Positions 6,805-12,813 of a stretch of DNA of 13,001 nucleotides are shown here, in pieces (the stretch's first letter is position 1; each line of letters starts with the position of its first letter). The notes under the pieces were generated by a model, which saw only the letters and a list, made by a program, of their open reading frames with translations, did no database searches and had not been told where the DNA came from. The position numbers and the translations under genes are program-made. Source of the stretch: an uncultured Bacteroidales bacterium (lineage in GTDB: Bacteria > Bacteroidota > Bacteroidia > Bacteroidales > Paludibacteraceae); assembly GCA_937910305.1 (NCBI GenBank), contig CALEPS010000082.1:1-13001 (forward strand), in the 5' to 3' direction.

Positions 6805-6833
6805 TGTACAAAGGATAAATGTACAATGTACGA
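6805..6833. repeat. Heptamer repeat array between aldo/keto reductase and flavodoxin-fusion genes
   Basis: Units TGTACAA (6805-6811), then an 8-base spacer, TGTACAA (6820-6826) and TGTACGA (6827-6833) fill most of the 44-base gap between the stop at 6799 and the next start at 6844. The unit differs from those of the other arrays but the period of 7 is the same. No hairpin is strong enough here to act as a terminator. Confidence 0.5.
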
Positions 6834-6843
6834 AGGAATATTT

Positions 6844-7896
6844 ATGAAACGTATTCTCTTTTTTCTTGCGGCGGTGTGCTTATCCGCTGCGGCGAGTAGC
6901 AAGACCCTGGTGGCGTACTACAGCTACACCGGCGACTGCGAGGCGATTGTCACCGAACTGACCCGACAAATCTCTGCCGACGTGGTGGAGATTGAACCTG
7001 CCGAGAAAGGGCTCCGATACGAGGCGAACGGTTACGCTCTCGGCACGCAGTTGCTCAATGCCATCAAAGCCGCTCCGAACGATGCCGCTTCCTATCCGGC
7101 GATAGACCCGGTGAACGTCTCGCTGGGCGAGTATTCGACCGTCATCATCGTCACGCCCCTTTGGTGGAGCCAGATGGCAGCTATCATGCAGAGTTATCTC
7201 TTCCAAGTAGGCGAACAACTGGCAGGCAAGAAAGTCGGACTCATCGTCTCCTCCGCTTCCTCCGGCATCAGCGGCGTAGTGGCTGACTGCAAGAGGTTAG
7301 TACCGGACGCGGAGTACGTGAACGAGAACCTCTGGATTCACGACTCCAACCGCGCGAACACGGCTGCGCTGGTGGCTGACTGGGTGGAGAATAACGGACT
7401 GAACCAAACGGAGAATACTATGCAAATCAATGTCATTATAGGCAACCAGACCTTTACTGCCACTTTGGCGGACAGCGAGACCGGAAGAGCGTTTGCGCAA
7501 CTGCTGCCCATGACGGTTACAATGACCGAACTGAACGGCAATGAGAAATACCACTATCTGGACTCCTCGCTGCCGACGGACAGTTACCAGCCCGGCACGA
7601 TTCATGCAGGCGACCTGATGCTGTACGGCAACAACTGCGTGGTGCTGTTCTATGAGACCTTCAGCAGTTCCTATTCCTACACCCGCATCGGCTCTATAGA
7701 TGATCCCGCGGGCCTTGCCGCCGCTCTCGGCTCCGGCAATGTGTCCGTGCGGTTTGAGAAGGCAGGAACAACAGAAAACCTCACCCCGACAGTCCCAAGT
7801 GACCAAGCACCAAGTACCAAGTTCATCGAAAACGGCGTCCTCTATATCAAGCACAACGCCCAAACGTACGATGTACGAGGACAGCAAATAAAATAA
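6844..7896 (+). CDS. Exported flavodoxin / cyclophilin-like fusion protein with a short C-terminal tail domain
   Basis: A 350-residue protein. Residues 1-18 are a signal peptide (MKRILFFLAAVCLSAAAS). Residues about 20-180 are a flavodoxin domain: TLVAYYSYTGDCEAIVTEL supplies the FMN phosphate loop and TVIIVTPLWWSQMA the second flavin loop. Residues about 193-308 form a cyclophilin-like domain (MQINVIIGNQTFTATLADSE, NGNEKYHYLDSSLPT, AGDLMLYGNNCVVLFYETF). A proline/serine linker holding a heptamer array follows, then a tail, FIENGVLYIKHNAQTYDVRG, ending QQIK, like short C-terminal tails of many Prevotella-type exported proteins. The frame is open further upstream, but the ATG at 6844 starts the signal peptide; the upstream ATG at 6826 adds only six residues. 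It probably acts as a periplasmic or surface FMN protein. Electron partner unknown. Confidence 0.88.
   Translation: MKRILFFLAAVCLSAAASSKTLVAYYSYTGDCEAIVTELTRQISADVVEIEPAEKGLRYEANGYALGTQLLNAIKAAPNDAASYPAIDPVNVSLGEYSTVIIVTPLWWSQMAAIMQSYLFQVGEQLAGKKVGLIVSSASSGISGVVADCKRLVPDAEYVNENLWIHDSNRANTAALVADWVENNGLNQTENTMQINVIIGNQTFTATLADSETGRAFAQLLPMTVTMTELNGNEKYHYLDSSLPTDSYQPGTIHAGDLMLYGNNCVVLFYETFSSSYSYTRIGSIDDPAGLAAALGSGNVSVRFEKAGTTENLTPTVPSDQAPSTKFIENGVLYIKHNAQTYDVRGQQIK
7795..7823. repeat. Heptamer repeat array in the linker of the flavodoxin fusion gene
   Basis: Four units, CCAAGTG (7795-7801), CCAAGCA (7803-7809), CCAAGTA (7810-7816) and CCAAGTT (7817-7823), lie in tandem with one extra base after the first. 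They encode residues about 318-327, between the cyclophilin-like domain and the C-terminal tail. A further pair, CGTACGA and TGTACGA (7865-7878), occurs within the tail coding sequence but there encodes the TYDVRG part of the tail and may be coincidental. Confidence 0.6.
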
Positions 7897-7903
7897 CAAA
7901 GAT

Positions 7904-8443
7904 ATGAGTAAAAAAGTAGTCGTTTTATCCACCTCGCTGCGGGCGGGGTCGAACAGCCACGCGATGGCGGAGCAGTTCGCCGAAGGCGCGAAAGCCGCAG
8001 GGCATGAAGTAGAACTGATCTCGCTGCGCGGCAAAGAAATCAAGTTCTGTATCGGTTGTCTCAAATGTCAGGAGACAGGCGCGTGTGTCTTCAAAGACGA
8101 TGTGCCGGCAATCATGGAGTCTGTGCTCAACGCCGACGTCGTTTGCTGGGCAACACCGATTTATTATTACGAGATGTCGGGTCAGATGAAGACCCTCATC
8201 GACCGCATGAACGCCATGTATCCAAAGGATTACCGGTTCCGCGACATCTACCTGCTGACCACGGCGGCAGAGGACGAACCGTTTGTGCCTGAACGCGCCG
8301 AGAGCGGTCTGCAGGGCTGGATCGACTGCTATGAGAAATGCGCCCTCAAAGGACATCTGTTCTGCGGCGGCGTGAACGACCCGCGTGAGATAAGCGGCCA
8401 CGCCAAACTGCAAGAAGCATACAAAATGGGCAAGAACGTATGA
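7904..8443 (+). CDS. NADPH-dependent FMN reductase / flavodoxin-like NAD(P)H oxidoreductase
   Basis: A 179-residue cytoplasmic flavoprotein. The N-terminal strand and phosphate loop KVVVLSTSLRAGSNSHAMA are typical of the FMN-reductase class. A cysteine cluster C-I-G-C-L-K-C-x5-C (C49, C52, C55, C61) follows, as in iron-sulfur-flavoprotein-like members, then ATPIYYYEMSGQMKTLIDR, which packs near the isoalloxazine ring. Length fits the family. The start is 7 bases after the previous stop and the end overlaps the next gene by 4 bases (ATGA). It probably supplies reduced flavin or reduces quinones or other small oxidants. Whether it binds an iron-sulfur cluster cannot be decided from the motif alone. 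Confidence 0.9.
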   Translation: MSKKVVVLSTSLRAGSNSHAMAEQFAEGAKAAGHEVELISLRGKEIKFCIGCLKCQETGACVFKDDVPAIMESVLNADVVCWATPIYYYEMSGQMKTLIDRMNAMYPKDYRFRDIYLLTTAAEDEPFVPERAESGLQGWIDCYEKCALKGHLFCGGVNDPREISGHAKLQEAYKMGKNV

Positions 8444-9507
8444 GAAAAATCTTCACCCTTGCATTGGCGGCATTCATGCTTGCCGCTTGCACAACCAAAC
8501 AGTCAAACACCAAAGACATGAACCAACTTTCTTTCACAACCGAGCAGGCGGCGTGTATGTCTGCCATCGCCTGCAATGAAGCCAAGGGTGACCTCGTGGC
8601 GCTTGAATCCGCAATACATGGCGGACTGGAAGCCGGACTGACGGTCAGCCAGATCAAAGAAGCCCTCTCGCAACTCTATGCTTACACGGGTTTTCCGCGC
8701 AGTCTCAATGCGCTGGGCGTATTACAGAAAATCGTAAATGGAAAATCGACAAATGATAAATGGGAGGAAGGCATAGAGGCATCGTCTCTACCTTCCGACT
8801 TTGATGCTTTAAAAGAAGGTACGCGCGTACAGACCCAACTGACAGGCAAACCCTTCAATTATGAGTTTGCGCCTGCAACGGATTACTACCTCAAGGCGCA
8901 TCTCTTCGGAGATATCTTCGCCCGCGATAACTTGACGTACGCCGACCGTGAGTTGGTCACCGTCTCCGCCCTCAGCGGCTTACAGGGCGTGGAACCGCAA
9001 CTGAAAGCCCACATCGCCGGTGCACGTAACATGGGCGTGACGGAGGAGCAGTTACAAGGCATCGTCGTTGCCCTCGCTGCCAACGGTCTCTTGGAAGAAG
9101 CAGGCAGACTCGCCGGACTGTTAGAAACGGAGTGGCCGCAAGGCAAGCCCAATGACGCCTATGCGCAGTATTTCGTGGGGCAGAGTTTCTTGCAGCCGTA
9201 TTATGGCGGTGTGGCGAACGTGACCTTCGAGCCCCGTTGCCGCAATAACTGGCACATCCACCACGGTGCAGTGCAGGTACTTATCTGCGTAAGCGGAAAG
9301 GGCTGGTACCAGGAGTGGGGCAGACCTGCTGTTCCTCTTACACCCGGCACCGTGATTGCTATTCCCGAGGGCGTCAAACACTGGCACGGCGCCGCCGCGG
9401 ACTCGTGGATGCAGCACCTCGCTATCCATACGCAAGAGCAGCCCGGAGCCACCAACGAATGGCTCGAACCGGTCAACGACCGACAGTATGACACTGTGAA
9501 TGAATAA
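8440..9507 (+). CDS. Lipoprotein with two carboxymuconolactone-decarboxylase domains and a cupin domain
   Basis: A 355-residue fusion. A lipoprotein signal peptide ends at the lipobox L14-A15-A16-C17, so the protein is membrane-anchored in the envelope. Residues about 30-95 are a first CMD domain (GLEAGLTVSQIKEALSQLY, AYTGFPRSLNAL). A heptamer array encodes the linker at residues 97-108. Residues about 125-225 are a second CMD domain (RELVTVSALSGLQG, ARNMGVTEEQLQGIVVAL). Residues about 245-350 are a cupin with metal ligands HIHH, then VQVLICVSGKGWYQEWG, PEGVKHWHG and a C-terminal ATNEWLEPV. The catalytic CxxC of AhpD-type CMD proteins is absent from the second domain. Last gene of the redox operon, overlapping the previous gene by 4 bases. 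Substrate unknown. Confidence 0.9.
   Translation: MRKIFTLALAAFMLAACTTKQSNTKDMNQLSFTTEQAACMSAIACNEAKGDLVALESAIHGGLEAGLTVSQIKEALSQLYAYTGFPRSLNALGVLQKIVNGKSTNDKWEEGIEASSLPSDFDALKEGTRVQTQLTGKPFNYEFAPATDYYLKAHLFGDIFARDNLTYADRELVTVSALSGLQGVEPQLKAHIAGARNMGVTEEQLQGIVVALAANGLLEEAGRLAGLLETEWPQGKPNDAYAQYFVGQSFLQPYYGGVANVTFEPRCRNNWHIHHGAVQVLICVSGKGWYQEWGRPAVPLTPGTVIAIPEGVKHWHGAAADSWMQHLAIHTQEQPGATNEWLEPVNDRQYDTVNE
8728..8762. repeat. Perfectly tiled heptamer array in the CMD-cupin gene
   Basis: Five 7-bp units tile exactly: AAAATCG, TAAATGG, AAAATCG, ACAAATG, ATAAATG. They are more AT-rich than the surrounding gene and encode a polar linker (KIVNGKSTNDKW) between the two CMD domains. The array is 35 bases, not a multiple of three, so the frame is kept only together with neighbouring bases. 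Confidence 0.6.
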
Positions 9508-9595
9508 TTAGCGACCGGATGCCTGCTTTTTGTGGAAAAGTGGGACGGAAAAGAAATTTAAAACCAAAATATTGGGTATAGAAATCCTTTCTCTC

Positions 9596-9626
9596 TTGCA
9601 TATTTCGGAAAAAAGCAGTACCTTTG
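9596..9626 (+). promoter_or_regulatory. Bacteroidales-type promoter for the 9643-11573 region
   Basis: A -33 TTG (9596-9598) and a -7 TACCTTTG (9619-9626) with 20 bases between. The stretch CTTGCATATTTCGGAAAAA (9595-9613) is identical to that of the promoter at 11642-11672. The start codon of the small exported protein lies 17 bases after the -7 element, so the leader would be only about ten bases long. Confidence 0.75.
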
Positions 9627-9642
9627 CAGTCGTTTTTGATAA

Positions 9643-10008
9643 ATGAAACGGCGTGTATCTGTCATAGTATTCTTGCTGACCGTAATCATGGCGGTTATCG
9701 GCAGTACGGCAACCGGCCGCCCGCAGAATAGGGCGGAGAGCCGTGCTGCTATTCCAGCTCCGCAGCAGATCAGTTATGTCCTCTCTACTTCGGACTGCGC
9801 TATCCCTGTGCAGATTGCGAAGATCCAACTGACCGTTATTCATCTCTCTGCACGTCAGCAACTCAAACGCCTCTCGCAGTCTGTCTTCGGACTGCCGGCA
9901 AATATTGCCACTTCTTATTCTACCGCGCGCACTATCTGTCGTTCGCGCACGCTACTTCGAAGCCTTGAGACCTACGACATAGGCTTCCCGTTCTCTGCTT
10001 TTTGGTAA
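9643..10008 (+). CDS. Small exported protein of unknown function (121 aa)
   Basis: The N-terminus MKRRVSVIVFLLTVIMAVIG is a good signal peptide, with a possible cleavage site near residue 24 (STATG). The mature part is basic and rich in serine, threonine, alanine and arginine, with single cysteines around residues 52 and 99, and no recognisable domain. It starts directly behind a promoter and ends at 10008, where an AT-rich repeat region begins, so the final residues may be affected by repeat insertion. I do not know its family. A chance frame is possible because the composition is unusual, but the promoter and signal peptide favour a gene. Confidence 0.55.
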   Translation: MKRRVSVIVFLLTVIMAVIGSTATGRPQNRAESRAAIPAPQQISYVLSTSDCAIPVQIAKIQLTVIHLSARQQLKRLSQSVFGLPANIATSYSTARTICRSRTLLRSLETYDIGFPFSAFW

Positions 10009-10051
10009 TTTACAATTCAAAGCCTTCAGCTTTCAGTATTCAGCCTTCAGA
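10007..10051. repeat. Heptamer repeat array after the small exported-protein gene
   Basis: Units AATTTAC (10007-10013) and AATTCAA (10014-10020) are followed after three bases by four tandem units CTTCAGC, TTTCAGT, ATTCAGC and CTTCAGA (10024-10051) with the core TTCAG. The stop codon of the preceding gene overlaps the first unit. A small hairpin, TGCGGT and ACCGCA around CGTAT, follows at 10068-10084. Confidence 0.6.
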
Positions 10052-10084
10052 TGCTTTCTGGCGGCTGTGCGGTCGTATACCGCA

Positions 10085-10130
10085 ATAAATGATAAAATTG
10101 TAAATGACTAAATGAGTAAATGATTTTATG
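10085..10130. repeat. Heptamer/octamer array abutting a small-protein start codon
   Basis: Two 7-bp units (ATAAATG, ATAAAAT) lead into four 8-bp units: TGTAAATG, ACTAAATG, AGTAAATG and ATTTTATG (10099-10130). The last unit supplies the ATG of the 36-residue ORF. The three bases TGA and ATG recur in every unit, so the array also offers several short start-stop frames. Confidence 0.55.
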
Positions 10131-10238
10131 AATACAACAACAATTATTGTTGGAGTAGTGCTATTAGCGATATGCATTATTCCTGTTCTTATCCTCAACA
10201 AATACGGTAAAGGCAACAAACACGACGAAGAGAAATGA
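10128..10238 (+). CDS. Small single-pass membrane protein (36 aa) coupled to the antiporter
   Basis: The frame reads MNTTTIIVGVVLLAICIIPV, then LILNKYGKGNKHDEEK, ending TGA at 10236-10238. Residues about 5-23 form one transmembrane helix with a proline near its end, followed by a short charged tail that is probably cytoplasmic. Its stop overlaps the antiporter start as ATGA (10235-10238), a typical sign of translational coupling. Small hydrophobic proteins of this look occur in Bacteroidales, but I know of no assigned function. It may be an accessory subunit of the antiporter or only a translation-coupling leader. The start ATG is formed by the end of a repeat array. Confidence 0.65.
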   Translation: MNTTTIIVGVVLLAICIIPVLILNKYGKGNKHDEEK

Positions 10239-11182
10239 CAGCCTTGATTATCGTATTTGGATTTATATTCCTTTTGTTGGGCGCAGAAGGGCTGGTGGAC
10301 GGCGCTTCGGGTTTGGCAAAACGCTTCGGTATCAGTAACCTCGTCATCGGCATGACCGTTGTAGCTTTCGGCACCTCGATGCCGGAGTTTGTGGTCAACA
10401 TGCTTTCGGTGGCGGAAGGACAGACAGACCTCGCGCTGACCAATATTGTAGGTAGCAATATCATCAATATCTTTGTCATCCTCGGTCTGACGGCACTGGT
10501 TTACCCGATTGCGTCAGCCCGCTCCGCACGGGTCTTCGACATTCCGATGAACATCCTTGCCGGCATTGTGGTACTGGTGGCTGTGCTTGTCACGCTGCCT
10601 TTTGAGTCCGTGCCGGGCATGTCCCGTCTGAGCGGTGGCTTCCTTCTGCTGATTTTTGGCATCTTCATGTACCATAGTGTCAAAACAGCGAAAGCGGAAC
10701 CGGACAGCACAGAGAATTTCAAACCCATGCCGCTTGCCAAAGCGCTGATATATATTGTCTTGGGACTTGCAGGATTGATTGTAGGCGGCGAGATGATTGT
10801 CCGCGGTTCTGTCCGTGTGGCTACCGAATTAGGTGTGCCGGACGCTATCATCGGTCTGACCATCGTAGCGCTCGGAACTTCTCTGCCCGAACTGGCTACT
10901 TCGGTCGTCGCCGCCACCAAACACAACTGCGACCTGGCATTGGGAAATATCGTAGGCAGCGTGTCATTCAATGTGTTCTTTATCTTAGGCACATCCGCGC
11001 TGCTTAGACCCCTTCCTGCCTACGAAGGAATTATTTTGGACGGTATCATGGCTACCTTGGGAGCTGTATTGGTATGGCTGGGAGTCATCTCCAACCGCCA
11101 ACACCAACTCAAGCGCTGGCATGGTGCCCTGTTATTAACCGTCTATGCGGCATACCTGACGTATAGACTGATAAATTTGTAA
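10235..11182 (+). CDS. Calcium/sodium antiporter, CaCA family (YrbG type)
   Basis: A 315-residue inner-membrane exchanger with about ten hydrophobic helices in two inverted halves. The first alpha repeat has GTSMPE at residues 46-51 and GSNIIN at 73-78; the second has GTSLPE at 214-219 and GSVSFN at 241-246. The glutamates in both GTSxPE motifs and the serine/asparagine pairs are the known ion ligands of the family. In the second motif the usual GSNIFN reads GSVSFN, but the ligand serine and final asparagine are kept. A cytoplasmic loop near residues 150-165 separates the halves. The gene is coupled to the small membrane protein before it and is followed after 4 bases by an unknown gene. Confidence 0.93.
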   Translation: MTALIIVFGFIFLLLGAEGLVDGASGLAKRFGISNLVIGMTVVAFGTSMPEFVVNMLSVAEGQTDLALTNIVGSNIINIFVILGLTALVYPIASARSARVFDIPMNILAGIVVLVAVLVTLPFESVPGMSRLSGGFLLLIFGIFMYHSVKTAKAEPDSTENFKPMPLAKALIYIVLGLAGLIVGGEMIVRGSVRVATELGVPDAIIGLTIVALGTSLPELATSVVAATKHNCDLALGNIVGSVSFNVFFILGTSALLRPLPAYEGIILDGIMATLGAVLVWLGVISNRQHQLKRWHGALLLTVYAAYLTYRLINL

Positions 11183-11186
11183 TTTT

Positions 11187-11573
11187 ATGGAAACTGAAAA
11201 TAAAACATTGATTGAGCAATCATACATAGCTCGCAAAAGCTCATTCTTCGGGCTGTTTCACCACTTGATATATACGCCGACCAACAGCCGGATTACCGAC
11301 TACGCGCGCTATTACGGGCACATCGTGCGTGACGAACTGCGGGATTTGTTTTCATTGGAGGATGACAAGTTCGTGCAGCGTCTGTCCAAACTCACGACCT
11401 ACGAAGAAGCGGTTAACGGAAACGTACTGGTGGAAGGTCATATCTCCGCCGACAAACAGTTTGTTTCTCTGCGGTTGTACCTCTATGAGCAGATTGACTA
11501 CCGGCCTGTAAGCAAGACCTATTTCCTGCAAGGCGACGCGGCGCAGCAAGCCGCCCGGGTCTTCAAACTATAA
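11187..11573 (+). CDS. Protein of unknown function (128 aa)
   Basis: Begins 4 bases after the antiporter stop and ends 25 bases before a strong terminator, so it is the last gene of that operon. The protein is soluble, with no signal peptide or membrane segment. It starts with METENKTLIEQSYIARKSSF and a stretch FHHLIYTPTNSRITDYARYY; the C-terminal half (VEGHISADKQFVSLRLYLYE, QIDYRPVSKTYFLQGDAAQ) looks like beta strands. I do not recognise a named family. The codon style matches the neighbours. A role linked to the antiporter is only suggested by position. Confidence 0.75.
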   Translation: METENKTLIEQSYIARKSSFFGLFHHLIYTPTNSRITDYARYYGHIVRDELRDLFSLEDDKFVQRLSKLTTYEEAVNGNVLVEGHISADKQFVSLRLYLYEQIDYRPVSKTYFLQGDAAQQAARVFKL

Positions 11574-11598
11574 ACCGCACGACTTCCTTTCTGCCAAG

Positions 11599-11629
11599 GC
11601 GGCTCACAATATTGTGAGTCGCTTTTTTT
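11599..11629 (+). terminator. Rho-independent terminator of the antiporter operon
   Basis: Arms GCGGCTCACAAT (11599-11610) and ATTGTGAGTCGC (11611-11622) pair over 12 positions with one G-T wobble, with the central bases opening as a loop. Seven T residues (11623-11629) follow directly. This is the clearest terminator in the window and lies 25 bases after the stop at 11573. Confidence 0.85.
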
Positions 11630-11641
11630 ATGCCATAAAAC

Positions 11642-11672
11642 TTGCATATTTCGGAAAAATGTTGTACCTTTG
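11642..11672 (+). promoter_or_regulatory. Bacteroidales-type promoter for the NimA-like gene
   Basis: A -33 TTG (11642-11644) and a -7 TACCTTTG (11665-11672) with 20 bases between. The stretch CTTGCATATTTCGGAAAAA is identical to that at 9595-9613. It lies directly after the terminator at 11599-11629, and the leader to the ATG at 11736 would be about 55-60 bases. Confidence 0.8.
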
Positions 11673-11735
11673 CACTCGCTTTAGAAGGAGTCGCCGAGAT
11701 TGTCTTGCAGCCCTCAATGAGCACGAGTTATCATA

Positions 11736-12290
11736 ATGGAATTTCGACCTATGCGCCGGAAACGGCAGGAACTCCCGAAAGAGGAGTGCGAGAAGATTTT
11801 GAACAAGGCAACAGCCGGAGTGCTGTCCGTTCTGGGCGATGGCGGTTACCCGTACGGAGTGCCTATCAGTTATGTGTATGCTGAAGGCAAACTATATTTC
11901 CACTCGGCGGTAGAAGGGCATAAGATTGACGCTATCGCCCGCGAAGACAAATGCTCGTTCACAGTGATTGACCAAGACGAGATCCATCCCGACGAGTACA
12001 CCACCTATTTCCGTAGCGTGATTGCTTTCGGCCGCATCCACCGGCTGGAGAACATGGAGGACATGTTGCACGGGTTGCGGCTCTTAGGCGGAAAATACAA
12101 CCCCGGTGACCATGCGGGTTTGCAGCACGAGATAGACAAGTCCGTTGCCATGCCCGGCGGCATCCCTCACACCCGCGTGGCGGTTCTCTGCATGGAGATA
12201 GAACACCTCTCTGGCAAAGAGGCGATAGAGCTTGTGCGTGCACATAAAGATAAAGAAGGTCTTGAGGGCCGGTTCTCTGCCTATGAATGA
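11736..12290 (+). CDS. NimA-like pyridoxamine 5'-phosphate oxidase family protein
   Basis: A 184-residue protein with the split-barrel flavin-binding fold. The N-terminal FRPMRRKRQELPKEE, the strand pair GVLSVLGDGGYPYGVPISYVY, the YFHSAVEGHKIDAI motif (H56 and H62 near the cofactor) and CSFTVIDQDEIHPDEYTTYF match the nitroimidazole-resistance (Nim) branch. Family members bind FMN, heme or F420-like cofactors; many gut Bacteroidales copies are housekeeping, so this alone does not show drug resistance. C-terminal ends with the family's MEIEHLSGKEAIELVR. The start at 11736 fits the family; an internal ATG at 11751 is possible. It overlaps the next gene by 8 bases. Confidence 0.9.
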   Translation: MEFRPMRRKRQELPKEECEKILNKATAGVLSVLGDGGYPYGVPISYVYAEGKLYFHSAVEGHKIDAIAREDKCSFTVIDQDEIHPDEYTTYFRSVIAFGRIHRLENMEDMLHGLRLLGGKYNPGDHAGLQHEIDKSVAMPGGIPHTRVAVLCMEIEHLSGKEAIELVRAHKDKEGLEGRFSAYE

Positions 12291-12810
12291 TTTTGAAGAA
12301 CTGATACGTCGCGACTTGCAGCAGTATTTGCTGAGCGAGGGCGAAATTGATGAGCGGCTGCCGGAATGCCCTGATGTAGAGGGCAAATGGGAGACGATAG
12401 CTAATGCGTATATCCCTGACGGAGTGCGTGAGTTTCAACACTATCCGCTTGCGTCGCTCGGGTGGATGATGTATCTCGGCATGGCTGTCGCGAAGATGTG
12501 GGACGCCGATTGGCAGTACTATGCAGCCAAAGAAGACTTGTATGTGTATCTGCGTGACAAACGTGGCTATGACGCGATGGACGAGTATATCCGCAGAGAC
12601 TTCCTCAAACTCTCTCCCAAGGATTTTGCTGCGACCGAAGAACTCGTCAGCGAGTGTGCATCACGTGTGCATAGTGCTTTGATTCGTCAGGATATCGAAC
12701 CGGGTACCAAAGAGGCATTCCTTGGCTACGTCGCTTGTCTGCACCAGTTGTATCTCTTTGGTGCAGCCGTGCAACTCAAGCGCATGGGCTATCACATGAC
12801 GAGGCTATAA
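12283..12810 (+). CDS. Conserved protein of unknown function (175 aa)
   Basis: The start at 12283 (MNDFEELIRRDLQQYLLSEG) overlaps the end of the NimA-like gene by 8 bases, so the two are co-translated; the frame is open further upstream but those codons lie within the NimA-like gene. The protein is soluble and helical. A striking segment, YPLASLGWMMYLGMAVAKMW followed by DADWQYY, is mildly hydrophobic but not a convincing membrane helix. Other marked stretches are LYVYLRDKRGYDAMDEYI and EPGTKEAFLGYVACLHQLYL, ending QLKRMGYHMTRL. It resembles conserved hypothetical proteins of Bacteroidales that I cannot name. Function unknown. Confidence 0.8.
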   Translation: MNDFEELIRRDLQQYLLSEGEIDERLPECPDVEGKWETIANAYIPDGVREFQHYPLASLGWMMYLGMAVAKMWDADWQYYAAKEDLYVYLRDKRGYDAMDEYIRRDFLKLSPKDFAATEELVSECASRVHSALIRQDIEPGTKEAFLGYVACLHQLYLFGAAVQLKRMGYHMTRL

Positions 12811-12813
12811 CCA

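Noticed and set aside
5894..6826. 310-codon open frame on the minus strand
   Set aside because: It is the codon-bias shadow of the aldo/keto reductase, whose catalytic tetrad is complete; the translation is arginine/valine-rich without motifs.
6625..6843. N-terminal extension of the flavodoxin fusion gene
   Set aside because: The extension overlaps the aldo/keto reductase and places the signal peptide internally; the ATG at 6844 gives a proper signal peptide.
7297..8064. 255-codon open frame on the minus strand
   Set aside because: Overlaps two well-supported + strand flavoproteins and has no recognisable domain.
10007..10130. CRISPR array
   Set aside because: The repeats are 7-8 bases with no spacers and no cas genes nearby.
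11736..12290. Nitroimidazole resistance gene
   Set aside because: The fold and motifs match the Nim branch, but many such proteins in gut Bacteroidales are not resistance genes, so only the family is claimed.
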